Positions 23,634 to 36,123 are shown, counted from the first letter of the stretch. The stretch is DNA of 64,000 nt from Botryotinia globosa (GCA_014898425.1 RCSZ01000006.1:2418001-2482000), one strand, 5' to 3'. Numbers and translations are program-made. Notes: generated by a model not told the origin, from the sequence alone.

Positions 23634-25586
23634 GTGAATGTTTTTAAAGTTGGTGTTGTAGAAGACAGATATTTGAAGCACACAAAAGACCAATCAGTAA
23701 GAGCCCGTTGGAAGATCGTTCCCGAAATGAATCTGCATGACATAATTGCAGAACCGGAATATCTGCTTGATCATCTGAGGTACCGAGCTACAACATCTCT
23801 CTTCTATCAATATAGAGTGGGTATTCATGATGGCCCAGGAGATTATATGTTCATCTTGGAGAATATGCGCGATAAGAATCTTCGCCATACTCATAGCTTC
23901 AAAGCAACCACTGCTGTTAATTACCCCGAAATTATAACTAAAATCGCCTCTGAGATTAAAGGGAGAACTGTTGTTTCTCGAGAGGTTGGCAAATTGGTTC
24001 CCAAAAGACAACTGCATACCCTAATACACCTGAATATATTAGTTGCGGACATTCTGGATGCCCGATCTACTACCAAATCTACGAAACCACGGCCAAAAAA
24101 GTCAAATAAGGCAGTTATTTCTGCTCTTTCAAGCCTTTCCATCGTTGACTGTCAAGAGAAGCTTTCGCTAGACGACATAATCAACAACTCACTCGACCAA
24201 AAAACCGCCGTGAGCGATTATCTGGGTTTGTGTTGCTCTGAATCAGTTATTCTTCAACATATGGTCAACGGCTGGTACTTCAGTCGACGGGAACTTATAC
24301 CTGACGAGAAGGGCACGAATTCTCCCCTGGCTGGCCGATAAGTACATCAATACTTCTATCTTCGAGTTGATACACAACACGGCGACTGGAGCCGCAACCT
24401 GGGATTACATACATCGACTTCTTCAGCTTCTAGCAAAGAAGCCTGACGATAAAATTGCCAGTAAAATTCTGCTTCAGGAAGCATCAAACGTAGCTCATCT
24501 CGAGTTCTTCATAATACAGAAAGTCTTTAAACGCTACGCAGCCTTGGGAACAGGTTCAAAGTACTTCAAACGCGTCTCGGGAAAGTACGATAATGGATCT
24601 GCACGAGTATTACTCAAGCAAGATCCAGAGCTTCTAACCAAGTAACGCCTCTACTCCCCCGGAATTGACGTCACCAACGCACTTCCTTGGATCAAGAAAT
24701 TAGAAGATCTTTATCGTCTTCACCCCATCGAGCTATCTGAAGTGCATGGTGGTGTTTTGGACACTTTTGATGACCTAGCGGTCATCGTCAGATTTGTTGA
24801 AATTCTTTCTGCAACCGTTACTCTGCCAGAAAAAAATGCTAGAAGAGGACAGATATACGCATCAAGACTCAAGAACTTGTTAGGCGAGCTTGAACCATTA
24901 AAGCATGAGGTTGATCTTTCGAAATTTGCAGTACCCACGGAGAACCTTCTCGAGCCGGGAATGACCGAAGGCGCTATTGATGCCCTTGATCAGTTTACAG
25001 CGGAACGTATGGGCACGATGACAGGATCTCTGTACCAAGATCTTGTTGACGATTGCGTTTCTCAGGTTCAAGCTCACTATAAACAGCAGAAAGACAGAGT
25101 GGCACAGATTGGGAAGAAGCCTCCTAAAAGTTTGAAGACCCCGCCTACGAGACTATGGGTCCAGATATTCTCATTCAGCAACGAAGACACAAGGACAAGG
25201 CTCGACCCACAAATGTCTCTCCTTATGATCTTACCCAAGATGATACTGAATCTGCACAAGCAGGAACCGAGGAGTTGCCTCGGGTGTTCAAAGTTAACAA
25301 AAACACGGCGCAGGTCTTCTGCACCATCTTCGCCAAATCTGAAGCTCGTGGCTCAGTTAGCTGGATTTTGTTCGAAACTGCAATGGTCGATTTGGGCTTC
25401 TCTGTCATTCCAAGATTTGGATCGATACACACTTTCTCTCCAGCAGGAATGGATGTAGGTCACGAGAAGTCCATCACTTTTCACCGACCCCACAAGTCGG
25501 AGATTGAAGGATGGAAGTTGGTCATGTTTGCTAGTCGATTGAAGAGGGTTTATGGATGGATTGAACAACCGTTCAAGATGGTCTGA
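23634..25586 (+). pseudogene. broken gene related to large fungal proteins often annotated 'ipa protein'
   Basis: One coding track runs through three frames. 23634 to about 24310 reads well (MNVFKVGVVEDRYLKHTKD to LIPDEKG). It then shifts by one base to RILPWLADKYINTSIFELIHN at about 24313, and continues past an in-frame TAA at 24643-24645. Conservation-like sequence resumes directly after the stop (RLYSPGIDVTNALPWIKKLEDLY). A second shift near 25140 leads to MGPDILIQQRRHKDKARPTN. The end, SITFHRPHKSEIEGWKLVMFASRL then KRVYGW, resembles the C-terminus of the fungal 'ipa' family, from memory. Two frameshifts and one stop mean a pseudogene unless the assembly is wrong. The function of the family is unknown to me. 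Confidence 0.55.
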
Positions 25587-28500
25587 TGAGAGTGCAAGGG
25601 TTTTAACGGCGGCTTGGCGTGAGAGTGGGTAATATTCAGACGGTATTGTTAATGGCAGACTTTGAGCAAAGATTTTGTTACTATCAATGAAGATGAATAA
25701 CCTTTGAGTTTGTAGTACCAAGTAAATGTAATTGCTAGTGCTAAATCTTCCACATATCTCGAATACCGGTATTAGGCAATTGTGAAGCACCGAGAGACAG
25801 TGCTACTTTATCGTATGGGAGGTTACAAAGAGGATATGTGGTCTATGCAGGACTAGTAGAAATGGAGTTTCAACATTTCCTGAATAGCTGAGTCAAGATG
25901 GACAAAAGGATGGATCAGGCATTCAGCATCGAGTATATTGCATGCGAGTTGGAAAGAAACTGTCGGTTCCTCGTGAAACGATATTTGTTATGCTCATAGA
26001 ATGCAGGCTCGGAGGTTCTCATTGGGGCTTACACCTGCTGAGTCGGGGCAGTCTGACTTAGCAAATAAGAAATCCTCCATCATTGTCTCATTGCAGAGTG
26101 ATACATTTACCGTTGCTTTAGAACGCATATTTGCGGCCGCAAATTGTGATCGATCAGATGAGAGCCGAAGAGTGAGGGGAATGGGATTGGTATCGAAGGG
26201 CCAGGTTCAGAAAAAGGAAGGTGAATGAGGACTTGATACAAGGATACTACAGGGCTGTATGATGGCCCATGTCGCACTCATTGGGAATGCGCTATCCGTA
26301 TTATGATTGGCATACACGAATATGTAGTCCTGACACAAGAAAGAGAGGAGTTGGGTGATTAGAGTGTGAATTATTTGCACCATGAGTACTTGACGAGGGA
26401 GAAGAACATATGTTGGAATGTCTTCTAGAAAAAGTCAAGCCGAGGATTGCCTCGAGAGAAGGCTTCTGCAGCAACTTGGGATACCCGAGAAAACTGAATC
26501 TGCAGAACTCGAGACGACAACAATTTGCAAATGTCAACTCCTACTCGGCCATGATTGGATTGCTAATGAGAAAGACACGCCCACAATTGTATCAGCTCGA
26601 GTGTTTGGTACTGCTTGAATGACCAATAACTGAAGAATCCATCGACTCGTTAATATATTGCAGAAGAAGCATGTGATATGGGATCCATGAGATAATTCAT
26701 CTATCAACACACAGCATTAGACTGTCAGCCTTGTAAAATGGAAGATAGTTGGTATTTCAACCATCCGTACCTTGGGTCATACCATAATCGAGGCATCACA
26801 GGAAGGGCCCGTTGCGGAATTGCTGTTGCACATCTCTCCGGTAGATATCGAAATGATGTTTGGTGGAGTCTCGTGGGTTTGGTTCAAATGGCGACGAGAG
26901 ATCAAAAAGATTGGTATATTGATATCACTCATTACTCCTGGTTCACATCTGCTTGTATCATAGTAGATCAGACACTTTGTTACGGTACTACCTACCATAC
27001 CATGAAATTGATCGTAAATCAGAATCTTGAATAAGAAATTCATTGCTTTGCTGTTATCTTAATCAGAAAAATTGAGCGGTCTTTTGTTTGAAAAGACATG
27101 CCTTTCAAAGTTTCTATGGCAAAACCGTTGGATGCCGAGTTCAATTGTAAGGTGGCATGAGAGTAATTTCAACTGAGAGGCACATTCCTTCTTCTGGATG
27201 TCGGAGAACATAACTGGTCCCAGTGTAAAGTCTTAATGCAAACGTTGCAGTCTTGGCAAGATATTGTATTGAATCGACAAGTCGTGTACACTCTACCTTT
27301 CAAGTCTGAACGGCATAAGAATTCTTGACTCCGATAAGATGGAGCTCTGTTTCCACGGCTTCGTCTGAGAACAATGGGGTGAAAGATAATAGAATGAAAA
27401 CAATGTCTCGAGATGAGAGGGTAGTAGAAGACAAGCGATACTGCCCTATCGTATGAAGGCCAAGACGGAGAAAACTACATAATGGCCAGGTTAAAGTACG
27501 TTTTCCTCGAGATCGACGATGTCGGCTATACCTCTCACTCACGCTTTTTTCTTTGGTCATCCTGTAGAGCCTGTAGCAAAGGCAGGGTGATACAGAATAG
27601 GATGACGCAGCAATCGACCAAAAAGGCAGGCAGAATAAGACGAACAAGGTACAAGAGGCAGCGAGCACTTGGCCTCTGTCTACCATACGGAGTACCCTAG
27701 TAACGACGAGAATATCTTCGTTGTACAGATTGCAGATTGTGATGTTGTGAATCCCAGGAGAGTTTAGGAATTTCAGATGATGTTTTTCAAACACTTGTAG
27801 GTTAATGAAAACTACCAATATACAGAAAGCCATTCTTCCATCCAAGAATATATGAGAACAGTTCTGAGAATACATCTCAGAACATAATTTTAGGCCATGC
27901 AAAAACTCTTTCGAAACTTCAAAATTCCCAAGACCTTCGGTCCCGAAGCCTTCATCCCATTATCCATACCAAGCCTTTCCCCCGAACGGAAATATACATC
28001 CGAACCAATACGTGCCACTTGCACACAGGAAAATGTCGTCGTAAGCTTTACCCGCGATAATGGAAACACGAATTCTGCAAACCAACTAGACTGAAGAAAA
28101 AGTTTTTTTGTTGCAAGTCTGAAAACTTGCCCAGCTTTTTGCTTTTCCTCACTTGGCTAGGTTTGCAATCGAAAGATGTGAATTGGTGCATCTTTGCACG
28201 CTTTGGTTTGTATAAATGGTTATTTTGGGACGGATTGGTGGTAGAACTAAGGTTGTTTATGCTTTGTTTCATTGTTACCTTTCATTCATTCCCGCCAGTA
28301 GATGTTGAATTCGAAGTATTGGTGAAATTGAAGAACGTTACTCACAGTCTACCAATCGGTAGACCAAAATGAAATTCTAATAAGAGATGTGAAAGAAATC
28401 GTGCCACGTTAGTCACGTGCTCCCGCGAACTTTTCAAACACGAACCATCACTTGTCTGTCGTGATTGGATTTGAGACCTTCACCTCATGAGATTGTCAAA

Positions 28501-28719
28501 CGCGTCGATCATACGACTAAGAATGAGAGCTACTCATATCGCATATCAGTTATGAAATAGAATATATCTATTCAAGTATGATGATGACTTCTGATTCTGA
28601 TTATCTTATTTAAGGTTATTGAGCACTCAAAGTGATAACATGATTTCTTGAAATGGCTATACGTCTCACAACTCTCCGCCTATCAAAGTGCGACAATTCA
28701 TCTACCGTAACTTCTCGAA
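25587..28719. other. 3.1-kb region without a recognisable gene
   Basis: Normal composition. The longest frame is 27300..27902 on the minus strand (200 residues, two hydrophobic stretches, no known motif). Others at 26738..27034 (+), 26777..27043 (-) and 28127..28372 (+) overlap opposite-strand frames or look like chance. A CACGTG motif (GTCACGTGC) lies near 28412-28420, about 300 bp before the next gene. Confidence 0.4.
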
Positions 28720-30211
28720 ATGGCTGAAAGAGATCATATGGCTCAGACAGAACCCTTGTGTCCTTCAGCTCCAGCTCATCCAATAACAGCAGACCAATTG
28801 CTTGAATTGGAAGAGCGGCAACGAGCGCTGTTCAACGGGAAAGGTAGTGGACCGGCACGAATCAGAACGGGATGTCAGGAAATTGATAATTATGTTCTTT
28901 GCGCCGGTAAAGATAGACTAGAGGGGGGGTTCGAAAGGGGAATTGTAGTGGGGTTGAGTGCTGCTGATGGAGATGAATCGACAAGCAGTCGAGTGGTAAG
29001 TTGATGCAATATTGAGTATTGAGTTATGTATTGAATAAGGTCCTGATACATTCTCCATCTAGATATCTCTCAACCTCATAGCATCAGTTCTCTTACAACA
29101 TATCGATTTGGTAAATGTCATTCAAGATTTCCAGAGTGAATCGATGAACAAAAGGAAGTCAAAAGTCGTAGTAATAGATACGACTGGTTCCTTTAACCTT
29201 CCTCTCTTGGTCAAAATTTTGAGATCAAGACTCTTGAAGGGAAGATATGAGATGAGAAGTAGGAACGATATAACTATGAATCTTAAGGATGGCCAGAATA
29301 CAGATGGAAGTGCGGAGATCGACATACAAAAAGAGGTGAATGCACTACTGGAGCTGGTAGCCATTAGTAGAGTCTTTGATATTGAGGGGCTATGGGAGGT
29401 ATTAAGTGAGCTAGGACGACCAAATGACCTGTTCAGAAATAATGGCGACGATCAGGAAATGCCCACCACCATACCATCATGGACCAGCAAACCTGTTGCA
29501 AAGAAAACAGAGCCATTGCAGAAAATACCAGAAGAAATCTGCGACAGCGAAGATGAAGACATCGAATTAACACCACCACCACCACCACCACCACCACTCG
29601 CCAAACTCCCAGCCCCAACACCAATCCCAAGCTCAACAGAAACCAGTCCCGAAATCTTAATCATAGACAGCATGCACCACCTAATCACCCACCTCTTCAC
29701 ACACTCGGAAAAAGTCTCCGCGCACAACCTCCTCTCCCTCCTATCACGCACTCTCCACACCCTAACCCACACCCAAAACATCCTCACCATCCTCCACAAC
29801 ACCACCACGTCTACCAAATCCACTTTCGCAAACTACCACTCTTCTCGCCAACCCCCACATTTACCTCCAACCATCCACTCGATCTTCTCTTCCCCAGCCC
29901 AAAAACCATCACTCGGACGTATCTTTGACGATTTCCTCGATATACACATTATGATCTCGAAACTTCCGAAGAAGAGGGGAGATGCTGAGATGCTCTACGG
30001 TCGAGATGAAAATACATCTCATGTTGGGAGTGAAGATGTCGCTTATAGTTTTGTGTTTGAGGTTTTGAGGGATGAGTGTCCGGTTTTGGGTGGGGAGAGG
30101 AAGTTAGGGAGGAGGTTTGGGGATAGGGAACAGAGGTGGGGGGTTTTTGAGATGGGAGATCAGGGGATGGAATTGCTCGATGCTTTTAAGACAGGAGGGG
30201 AGATTGAATGA
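28720..30211 (+). CDS. RecA/Rad51-paralog-like protein with degenerate Walker A
   Basis: Exons 28720..28995 and 29063..30211, giving 474 residues. The layout is that of a Rad51 paralog (homologous recombination, nucleus). RTGCQEIDNYVL sits at about residues 48-59, then GGFERGIVVGLSA where the Walker A loop should lie. The loop itself reads GLSAADGDESTSSR and lacks the GKT/GKS lysine. After the intron, SLNLIASVLLQH and KVVVIDTTGSFNLPLLVKIL follow, then a Walker B-like hydrophobic strand PEILIIDSMHHLITHLF and HTLTHTQNILTILHNTT. Eight prolines in a row interrupt the middle. It is probably a non-ATP-binding paralog of the Rad55/Rad57/Xrcc2 kind, but I cannot say which. The donor GTAAGT at 28996 and acceptor CTAG at 29059-29062 are clear. 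Confidence 0.6.
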
Positions 30212-30754
30212 AATGAGTCGAGAGAATAGCGTGCACCTGGAAAAAGGGAAGGGACACATGAAAGATATATTTTTCGCATTCATAATCAACTCTGTCAAAA
30301 AAATTCCGATAATTATATGCTACATTTGGAACCCTATTCACGGTACGCCTACCATCCTGGCATGGGTATCACACCAAACCAAGATATTGTTTCAGGTAAG
30401 CCTGTCGTTGACAATCCTTATCGCTTCTTGTTCACTTATATTCTATCACTGATAAATTCCAAAATAAAGAACGGATATCATTCTACATGGGTACTTATGT
30501 ATAGAAGTCATCCAAGCAGATTTACATGTGGGGGAGATGCTCAAGTGAGCGTCGTCATAGGGCAGTGTGTGGGGATTCTTTAAGTCAAAGCTGGGATAAC
30601 ATCGAAGTAGTACTTCACATCCAATCAACCACAAAAGCTATCTACAGCATCGCCAATCTCCTGCTCATGCTCCTGCTGCTTCTCCTTCTCCTTCTCCTGT
30701 TTTCTCCACTACTCTCAAGAACCATAAAACAAGCCCCTTTCTTTCGCCAATAAA

Positions 30755-31780
30755 ATGGACGGCCTCAGACCGGCCATATCCTCCATGTCCCTCGGCCGTG
30801 CCTGGATCCATTCTATGCCCAGCAAACTCTCCGCCGCCTCTAATCACAACATCCTCGGTCTCGAAGTATTCTATGGAGATCTCGAATATCTCGCACGGAC
30901 TGAATCAAACACCGAGACACCCTCTCCAGAAGCTCTTCTCCACGCTGCTTCCACCATAAAAACGCTATGCGATGAACGAAACATCACTATCATCGGGCTG
31001 CAACCATTTTCCTTCTATGAGGGCTTGAAAGATAGAAACGAGCATGCAGAGAAGATTGAGAAAATGAAACTTTGGTTCAAAATTGTCAAGATCCTGGGTA
31101 CAGATCTTATACAAATCCCCGCGAACTTCTTACCCCGAGAGAAATTGACTGATGATATGGATATCATCATTTCGGATCTCCAAGAGGTAGCCGATATGGG
31201 TGCGAAAGAGGAACCACTTGTACGATTTGCCTATGAGAATCTATGCTGGAGTACGTTTTTCGACACGTGGGAAGCGGGATGGGATATCGTGACGAGAGTT
31301 GATCGAGAAAATTTCGGGTTTGTTTTGGATACGTTTAATATTGCCGCGAGAGTATATGGTGACCCGGCTTCTGTTGATGGAAAAACCGAAAATGCAGGGA
31401 AAGCATTGAATGAAAGTTTGGAGAGATTGACAAAGACTATTGACGTGAAGAAACTTTTTTCATGTTCAAGTTGTTGAAGCGGAGAAAATGCAAGAGCCAT
31501 TAGTGAAGGGGCATGCATTTTGGGATGATAAACAACCTGCGCGAAGAGTTGGAGTAGATATGCCAGTTTGTTTGCGGGGGAGAGTGAAAGGGGAGCGTAT
31601 CTGCCGGTTGAAAAGGTTACGAGGATTATTGTCGAATGTTTGGGTTATCAAGGATGGGTTAGTATGGAATTGTTCAACAGGTCGATGGCTGAAGAAGGAG
31701 AAAGTGTACTGGATGAATATGCTAAGAGAGCGGAGGATTTCTGGAAGCTCTGGGCAGAATATACTGGTCCTTTGAGGTGA
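30755..31780 (+). pseudogene. qutC: 3-dehydroshikimate dehydratase, quinate pathway, with two frameshifts
   Basis: The product converts 3-dehydroshikimate to protocatechuate in quinate catabolism (xylose-isomerase-like barrel). Matching stretches: ISSMSLGRAWIH near the start, NILGLEVFYGDLEYLAR, IQIPANFLPREKL, VRFAYENLCWSTFFDTWEAG, VDRENFGFVLDTFNI. After DVKKLF the frame breaks at a run of six T (31455-31460) and reaches TGA at 31474-31476. Dropping one T gives HVQVVEAEKMQEPLVKGHAF. At about 31545 a base is missing and the original frame returns as ASLFAGESERGAYLPVEKV to EYTGPLR. The two lesions are of opposite sign and 90 bp apart, so about 30 residues are read out of frame. Length otherwise equals the family (about 340 residues). 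It could be true decay or two assembly errors. Confidence 0.75.
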
Positions 31781-33609
31781 TGAGTGCATTCTATTGGGTG
31801 GGGTTTCGCGGGACTGGAAACAACTCGCACAGCTAGGATATCGAACATAGGCCTAAATACACATATACATAATCATACACATAATACAAAAAACTATCAA
31901 CAAGCACCGCACAGGAACTTAGTCCGTTTAATATAGTAGCATAACCGAACGCTTCCTCCATTACCCCAGGCAATTTTGAATCTCATCAAGTCAATCACTA
32001 ACACCTTGATCGAAATATAAGTTTTCCTCCAATTCATTCACAAAATCCCCAAAATCCAGACAACATGACTCCATATCTCAGTCAAAAACTTCACTCCCAT
32101 TGGCACCTCTTCACAACGTATCCCACGCCATCCCATCCCGCTGTCCCGTCATGAGAAGGAAATCATCACCTCCAACTCTTCTTGCACATACTGAAACTTG
32201 ACTATCGCAAGCCATTTCTCCAATATTTCCACTTCAAGCATGATTCCACTTTTCGCGTATTGCAAGTCTCGTCAATTTCAGCGGATTTTGACACATTTCG
32301 CCTTGCCATACAACATGATATCAAATACAGACGCCATCTCCATATTATCTCACGCGAAATGACGCTAAGTAGAGCGAGCCACTCTACTTCTTGTGTACGG
32401 GCCAATGTGCATTTACATCGACGATCAACGAGTTGCCACTAGCAATAATGAGCTATGGTTTCCTTCGCTTATTGGAGTTGAATATTCTATATATTCAACA
32501 TCATCCCATCTTCAGCTTGTGATTCTACGACTAGGAATCCCCGCATCGTGACGGACGATTGATAGACGTGATATGATGGAGGTGATAGATCACTCGGTAA
32601 GAAGGTATGAAATGAGGAGATTATGGAATGACGCTTGTATTATCAACGTTTTGTTCTTGCTCTTTTGATTATGAGAGATGTGACAGATTCTGGAGATAGA
32701 GACTAGGTTGTAGGGGAATTCCCCAAAAAATGGACGAACTCTTTTTGACATTTGATACTGGCAGGTAGAGAACTCTACCAAGAACTGAGGCGGGAAGCCC
32801 TCGGTCATGTATACAATATCAAAAGTTTAAGGCACAATTGAATACAATAGAAATATTTGACCCCGTTGTATTAATGTAACTTAGCAAGATATGTATGCAA
32901 AGTGTAATAATGATGAGTTTCCTTAGCCCATAATATCACTCGTATATGAAAATGAGAAATAAATGACAATACACTTTGAATGAGCTACTTGCTGTATAAA
33001 AAGATGCTAGGGACTGCGATAGAACTGCTCAAATTATTATAAGTACTCGTAACACTGAAGTTACTAACTGTAAATTTCATATTTGCCATCTATCGGAGCT
33101 GATATGTGATAATGGCTTTTGTCCAATCCAGATATTCTGTCGGGTAAATTTCTCCGAACATAGAGGTATTTCGACCCAAATTTCAATGCTCATCTTTCAA
33201 TGCTTAAGAGTGCGAGGTGGTTGGTCCATACAGGGTGGTGAGTCGGCCAGGAAAGTTTCAGGTGGTCCCTTTTGCGGTGATCAAGGCGAGAGTCTTCTTG
33301 CATTCTTCAACGTTCATGATGCAGACTGCGTGTCTCGAAATTCTGCCGCCAAATCTCATTTGCTTCTTTTTCGATGGCTTGCGAACCCTATGCTGCCGCT
33401 CCTATAGGACAGCTTTCCTGGCCCGGCCGTAAATCTATCTTCTCTTCTCTTACGCAGTGTGTTCGCAATCGTCACTACCCCTCTCCTCGAGACCATGGAG
33501 GTATCGATGCTTGTAATCGAAGCCTTGCCCCGTCGCAAAAGTCTTCACTCCCGCATATATGGCCTGCCTCTTCTCCCGAATATCTCAAATCCTTAAACAT
33601 GCAGCCCCC
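31781..33609. other. 1.8-kb intergenic region, no gene seen
   Basis: Ordinary composition with only short, unconvincing frames (32182..32442 +, 32590..32808 -, 33186..33407 +, 33217..33432 +). No repeat or RNA gene was noticed. It lies between two converging genes and probably holds both 3' UTRs plus spacer. Confidence 0.4.
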
Positions 33610-34128
33610 TCACCACCAATTCCTCTTCCTCTCTCTTCCCTTCTTCCCCTCTTCAATCTCTGTCTCCACCCCGACCACCCTCAAATTGTCCTCCATATCC
33701 ACCCTTGTTGTCTTCCTCTCTCCCTCCATCGTCAAACCGACATTTTCTCCCCTCTTCCTCTCCATTCCCCTAGTGCTTTCTTCAACTGTCGCCCCATTCC
33801 TCCTCATTTGTGATTCTTCAATCTTCTTTTGCAACCCCATTCTTTTACCCACTAATACCCCTCGCTGTTCTTCGAGATGGGCAATTCGTTCAGAGATCGG
33901 AGCTTCACGGACTTTGCGGATTTGCTCAAGGAAGGTGAAAGGTTAGCTTTTGTTCTTGAGAATGTAGTGGGAGTTGAAATCGTAGATCTTAGTGGAAGGA
34001 AGTACCTGTTTTTGTTCTCCCTGCGTTTTCAACCCAGCACCATATATTGTGCCCACGACTGTAACTGATGCAATTGCACCCGTCCATACAATTCTTTTCA
34101 ATTTGGTTACTTTTTGTGACGTTGACAT
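33610..34128 (-). CDS. small single-pass membrane protein with coiled coil, probably mitochondrial
   Basis: Exons 34006..34128 and 33610..33924, joined by an 81-bp intron (donor GTACTTCC, CTAAC branch, acceptor TTGAG), giving 145 residues. A short basic N-terminus (MSTSQKVTKLKR) precedes one hydrophobic segment at about residues 13-33 (IVWTGAIASVTVVGTIYGAGL). A long charged helix then starts RKVREAPISERIAHLEEQRG and continues VGKRMGLQKKIEESQMRR. This is the layout of small mitochondrial inner-membrane assembly factors, but I do not recognise the family. The start is the first ATG and gives a clean N-terminus. The C-terminal half is highly charged and may be disordered. Confidence 0.6.
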
Positions 34129-35035
34129 TTTGAGGGTCCCTGGGACACTCAACAATTGAGTATGTCGTCGCAAAGTTTATCGTTTGGTGATTGATACTGA
34201 AGCTCCAGAAAATTAAATCTCGGGTTCAAACTTCACCGAAGAACTTGGACTTGGACTTTTCCGATTGTCCGATAAGTAAGTAAGTAGTAAGTAGATGTCT
34301 CGAGAAACAGAAAATCAAGTCCAAACTCCCTTCCAAATTTCATCAATTGATTGTTCTCTCTCTATTTTCTTTTCTTTCTTACTTCTCTCTCCAGTATTAG
34401 TAAGTTTAATATTTTCCTCCTTCTGTTTCTCTTTCCTTTCCATCTCTTTCACATTCCCACTCCCACTCCCACTTCCTCTCTCTTTCCATCTAAATGCCAT
34501 CTCCATCTCCATTTCCTCACCAATTGACTCCACTCCTTCGATTCGCATTCGGTGTACGGAGCTCACGGAGCTCAAATCGACATCATTGGTGTATCGACGT
34601 GTAAGTGAGGGGCCGAAATTGATGTGAAAAAACATTATTTTCTTGGAAGATACTTGGCCTTTTGTGATAATTATCGTTGGATTCTCAGAGTCGAAGGAGT
34701 GAGGCACAGATCGCTAGGCAGGTAGGTAGATTCAATTATGTTGGTTTCCTGCACTGCCGCTATTTGTATTTGCGCATTGAGGGGGAGAAGAGGAGAGAAG
34801 AGGTTTGATTTTGGGACTCGGAAGAAATGGAAATGATGTTGGAATTTATAATATTTGAATATATACTAACTGTGTCATAGACTTTACTTTACTTCATATA
34901 AACACGCCGTTCATTTTTGGATGATTTATTCCATTACTTAAATCAACGATCTGCGCCAAAACAAACATCCCCTCTACCCCCGACTGAAAGTTGAAAAATA
35001 AACAAACATCACATCGCATCACATCTTCCTACATA
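34129..35035. promoter_or_regulatory. divergent promoter region between the small membrane protein and SHB17
   Basis: About 900 bp with a long C/T-rich stretch on the plus strand (34340-34520) that gives spurious open frames on both strands. A short run of TAAGTAAGTAAG-like repeats lies at 34272-34290. No gene was seen. Confidence 0.4.
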
Positions 35036-36123
35036 ATGACCACTCCTCGAGTCTTCGTGATCCGTCATGGTGAAACCGAATGGTCTCTCAATGGCCGACA
35101 TACAGGTATCACAGAACTTCCTTTGACTGCCAATGGAGAAAAGAGAATTCGTGCAACGGGAAGAGCATTACTTGGTGATGATCGATTGATTGTTCCTAGA
35201 AACTTGGCTCATATGTATGTTTCTATCCTCTCCTAGTCTGCCTCCACGGCAGTGGTCCCCGAAGGGCCAGCGGAGCGTCTTTCATTAATCATCATATTGA
35301 TATTAATGGGGGCAAGCCCCCAAACCCCCATTTGCTCGCTGTGCCCGAATATTTAGTATCTTGTTAGGTAAATATTCACGATTCTAACAACTGTCCAGCT
35401 ATGTCTCTCCACGGAAACGTGCCCGAAGAACCCTCGAACTCCTCGAAGTGGGATGTGCCGAGAAACTTCCATGGGAAGAACGAAGAAAATATGCTGAATC
35501 TGGTGAATATTCATTTCCTCACTTCACTCTCCCAATCCAAACATCTATTTCATATTCTCAACCGATTGCCTGGCAATTTTACTTCCGAACTTCTAATGTG
35601 TACATCGACACTTGCTAATGCCCAAACCTCAGGAATCCGCACGTCAGCAAAAGTAGAAATCACCCAAAACATCCGGGAATGGGATTACGGTTCTTACGAA
35701 GGAATCACCTCTGCACAAATCCGCACTGATCGCAAAGCCGCCGGACTTCCCGAGTGGGATATTTGGCGCGATGGTTGTCCGGATGGCGAATCCCCTGAGC
35801 AAGTCACCGAACGTATCGATGCCCTTATCTCAGATATCCGATCCAAATACCACGGTCCCGTAATCGGGAAAGATAAAAAGGATGCGGGACCGGGAGATGT
35901 ATTGATTGTAGCGCATGGACATATATTGAGAGCGTTTGCGATGAGATGGGTTGGAAAAACGTTACAGGATGGACCGACGTTTTTGCTCGAGGCGGGAGGA
36001 GTAGGAACGTTAAGTTATGAACATAAGAGTTTAGAGGAACCGGCTATCTTGCTAGGAGGTGCGTTTATGGTGGATGTGGTTGAGGATTCGGTAGAGGATG
36101 AGAAGGAAAAGGAGGGGAAATGA
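35036..36123 (+). CDS. SHB17: sedoheptulose-1,7-bisphosphatase-like histidine phosphatase
   Basis: Exons 35036..35214, 35399..35502 and 35633..36123, giving 257 residues (yeast Shb17 has 271). Histidine phosphatase fold: [20 protein letters not shown] at the N-terminus holds the phosphorylated His. Exon 2 gives [15 protein letters not shown], the second Arg element. [10 protein letters not shown] and [17 protein letters not shown] follow, then [14 protein letters not shown] with the second catalytic His. The end [20 protein letters not shown] matches Shb17 rather than phosphoglycerate mutase. The enzyme makes sedoheptulose-7-phosphate for riboneogenesis in the cytosol. Intron 1 is long (184 bp) because it holds a GC-rich repeat (35235-35350). 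Intron 2 (130 bp) is ordinary. Confidence 0.88.
35235..35350 (+). repeat. GC-rich hairpin modules A then B, inside SHB17 intron 1
   Basis: Module A (35235-35280) contains CTCCACGGCAGTGGTCCCC and GAAGGGCCAGCGGAG and can fold with a CGAA loop. Module B (35306-35350) contains GGGGGCAAGCCCCC, AAACCCCC and GCTCGCTG. The same modules recur at 40111-40218 (inverted) and 42503-42656. Here A precedes B; in the other two copies B precedes A. Confidence 0.8.

Noticed and set aside
27300..27902. 200-residue minus-strand ORF with hydrophobic stretches
   Set aside because: No family pattern, start context or neighbour supports it. Noted in the gap entry but not called.
33374..33946. 190-residue plus-strand ORF
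   Set aside because: Antisense to the charged C-terminal half of the small membrane protein. The minus-strand reading has the splice signals and coherent domains.
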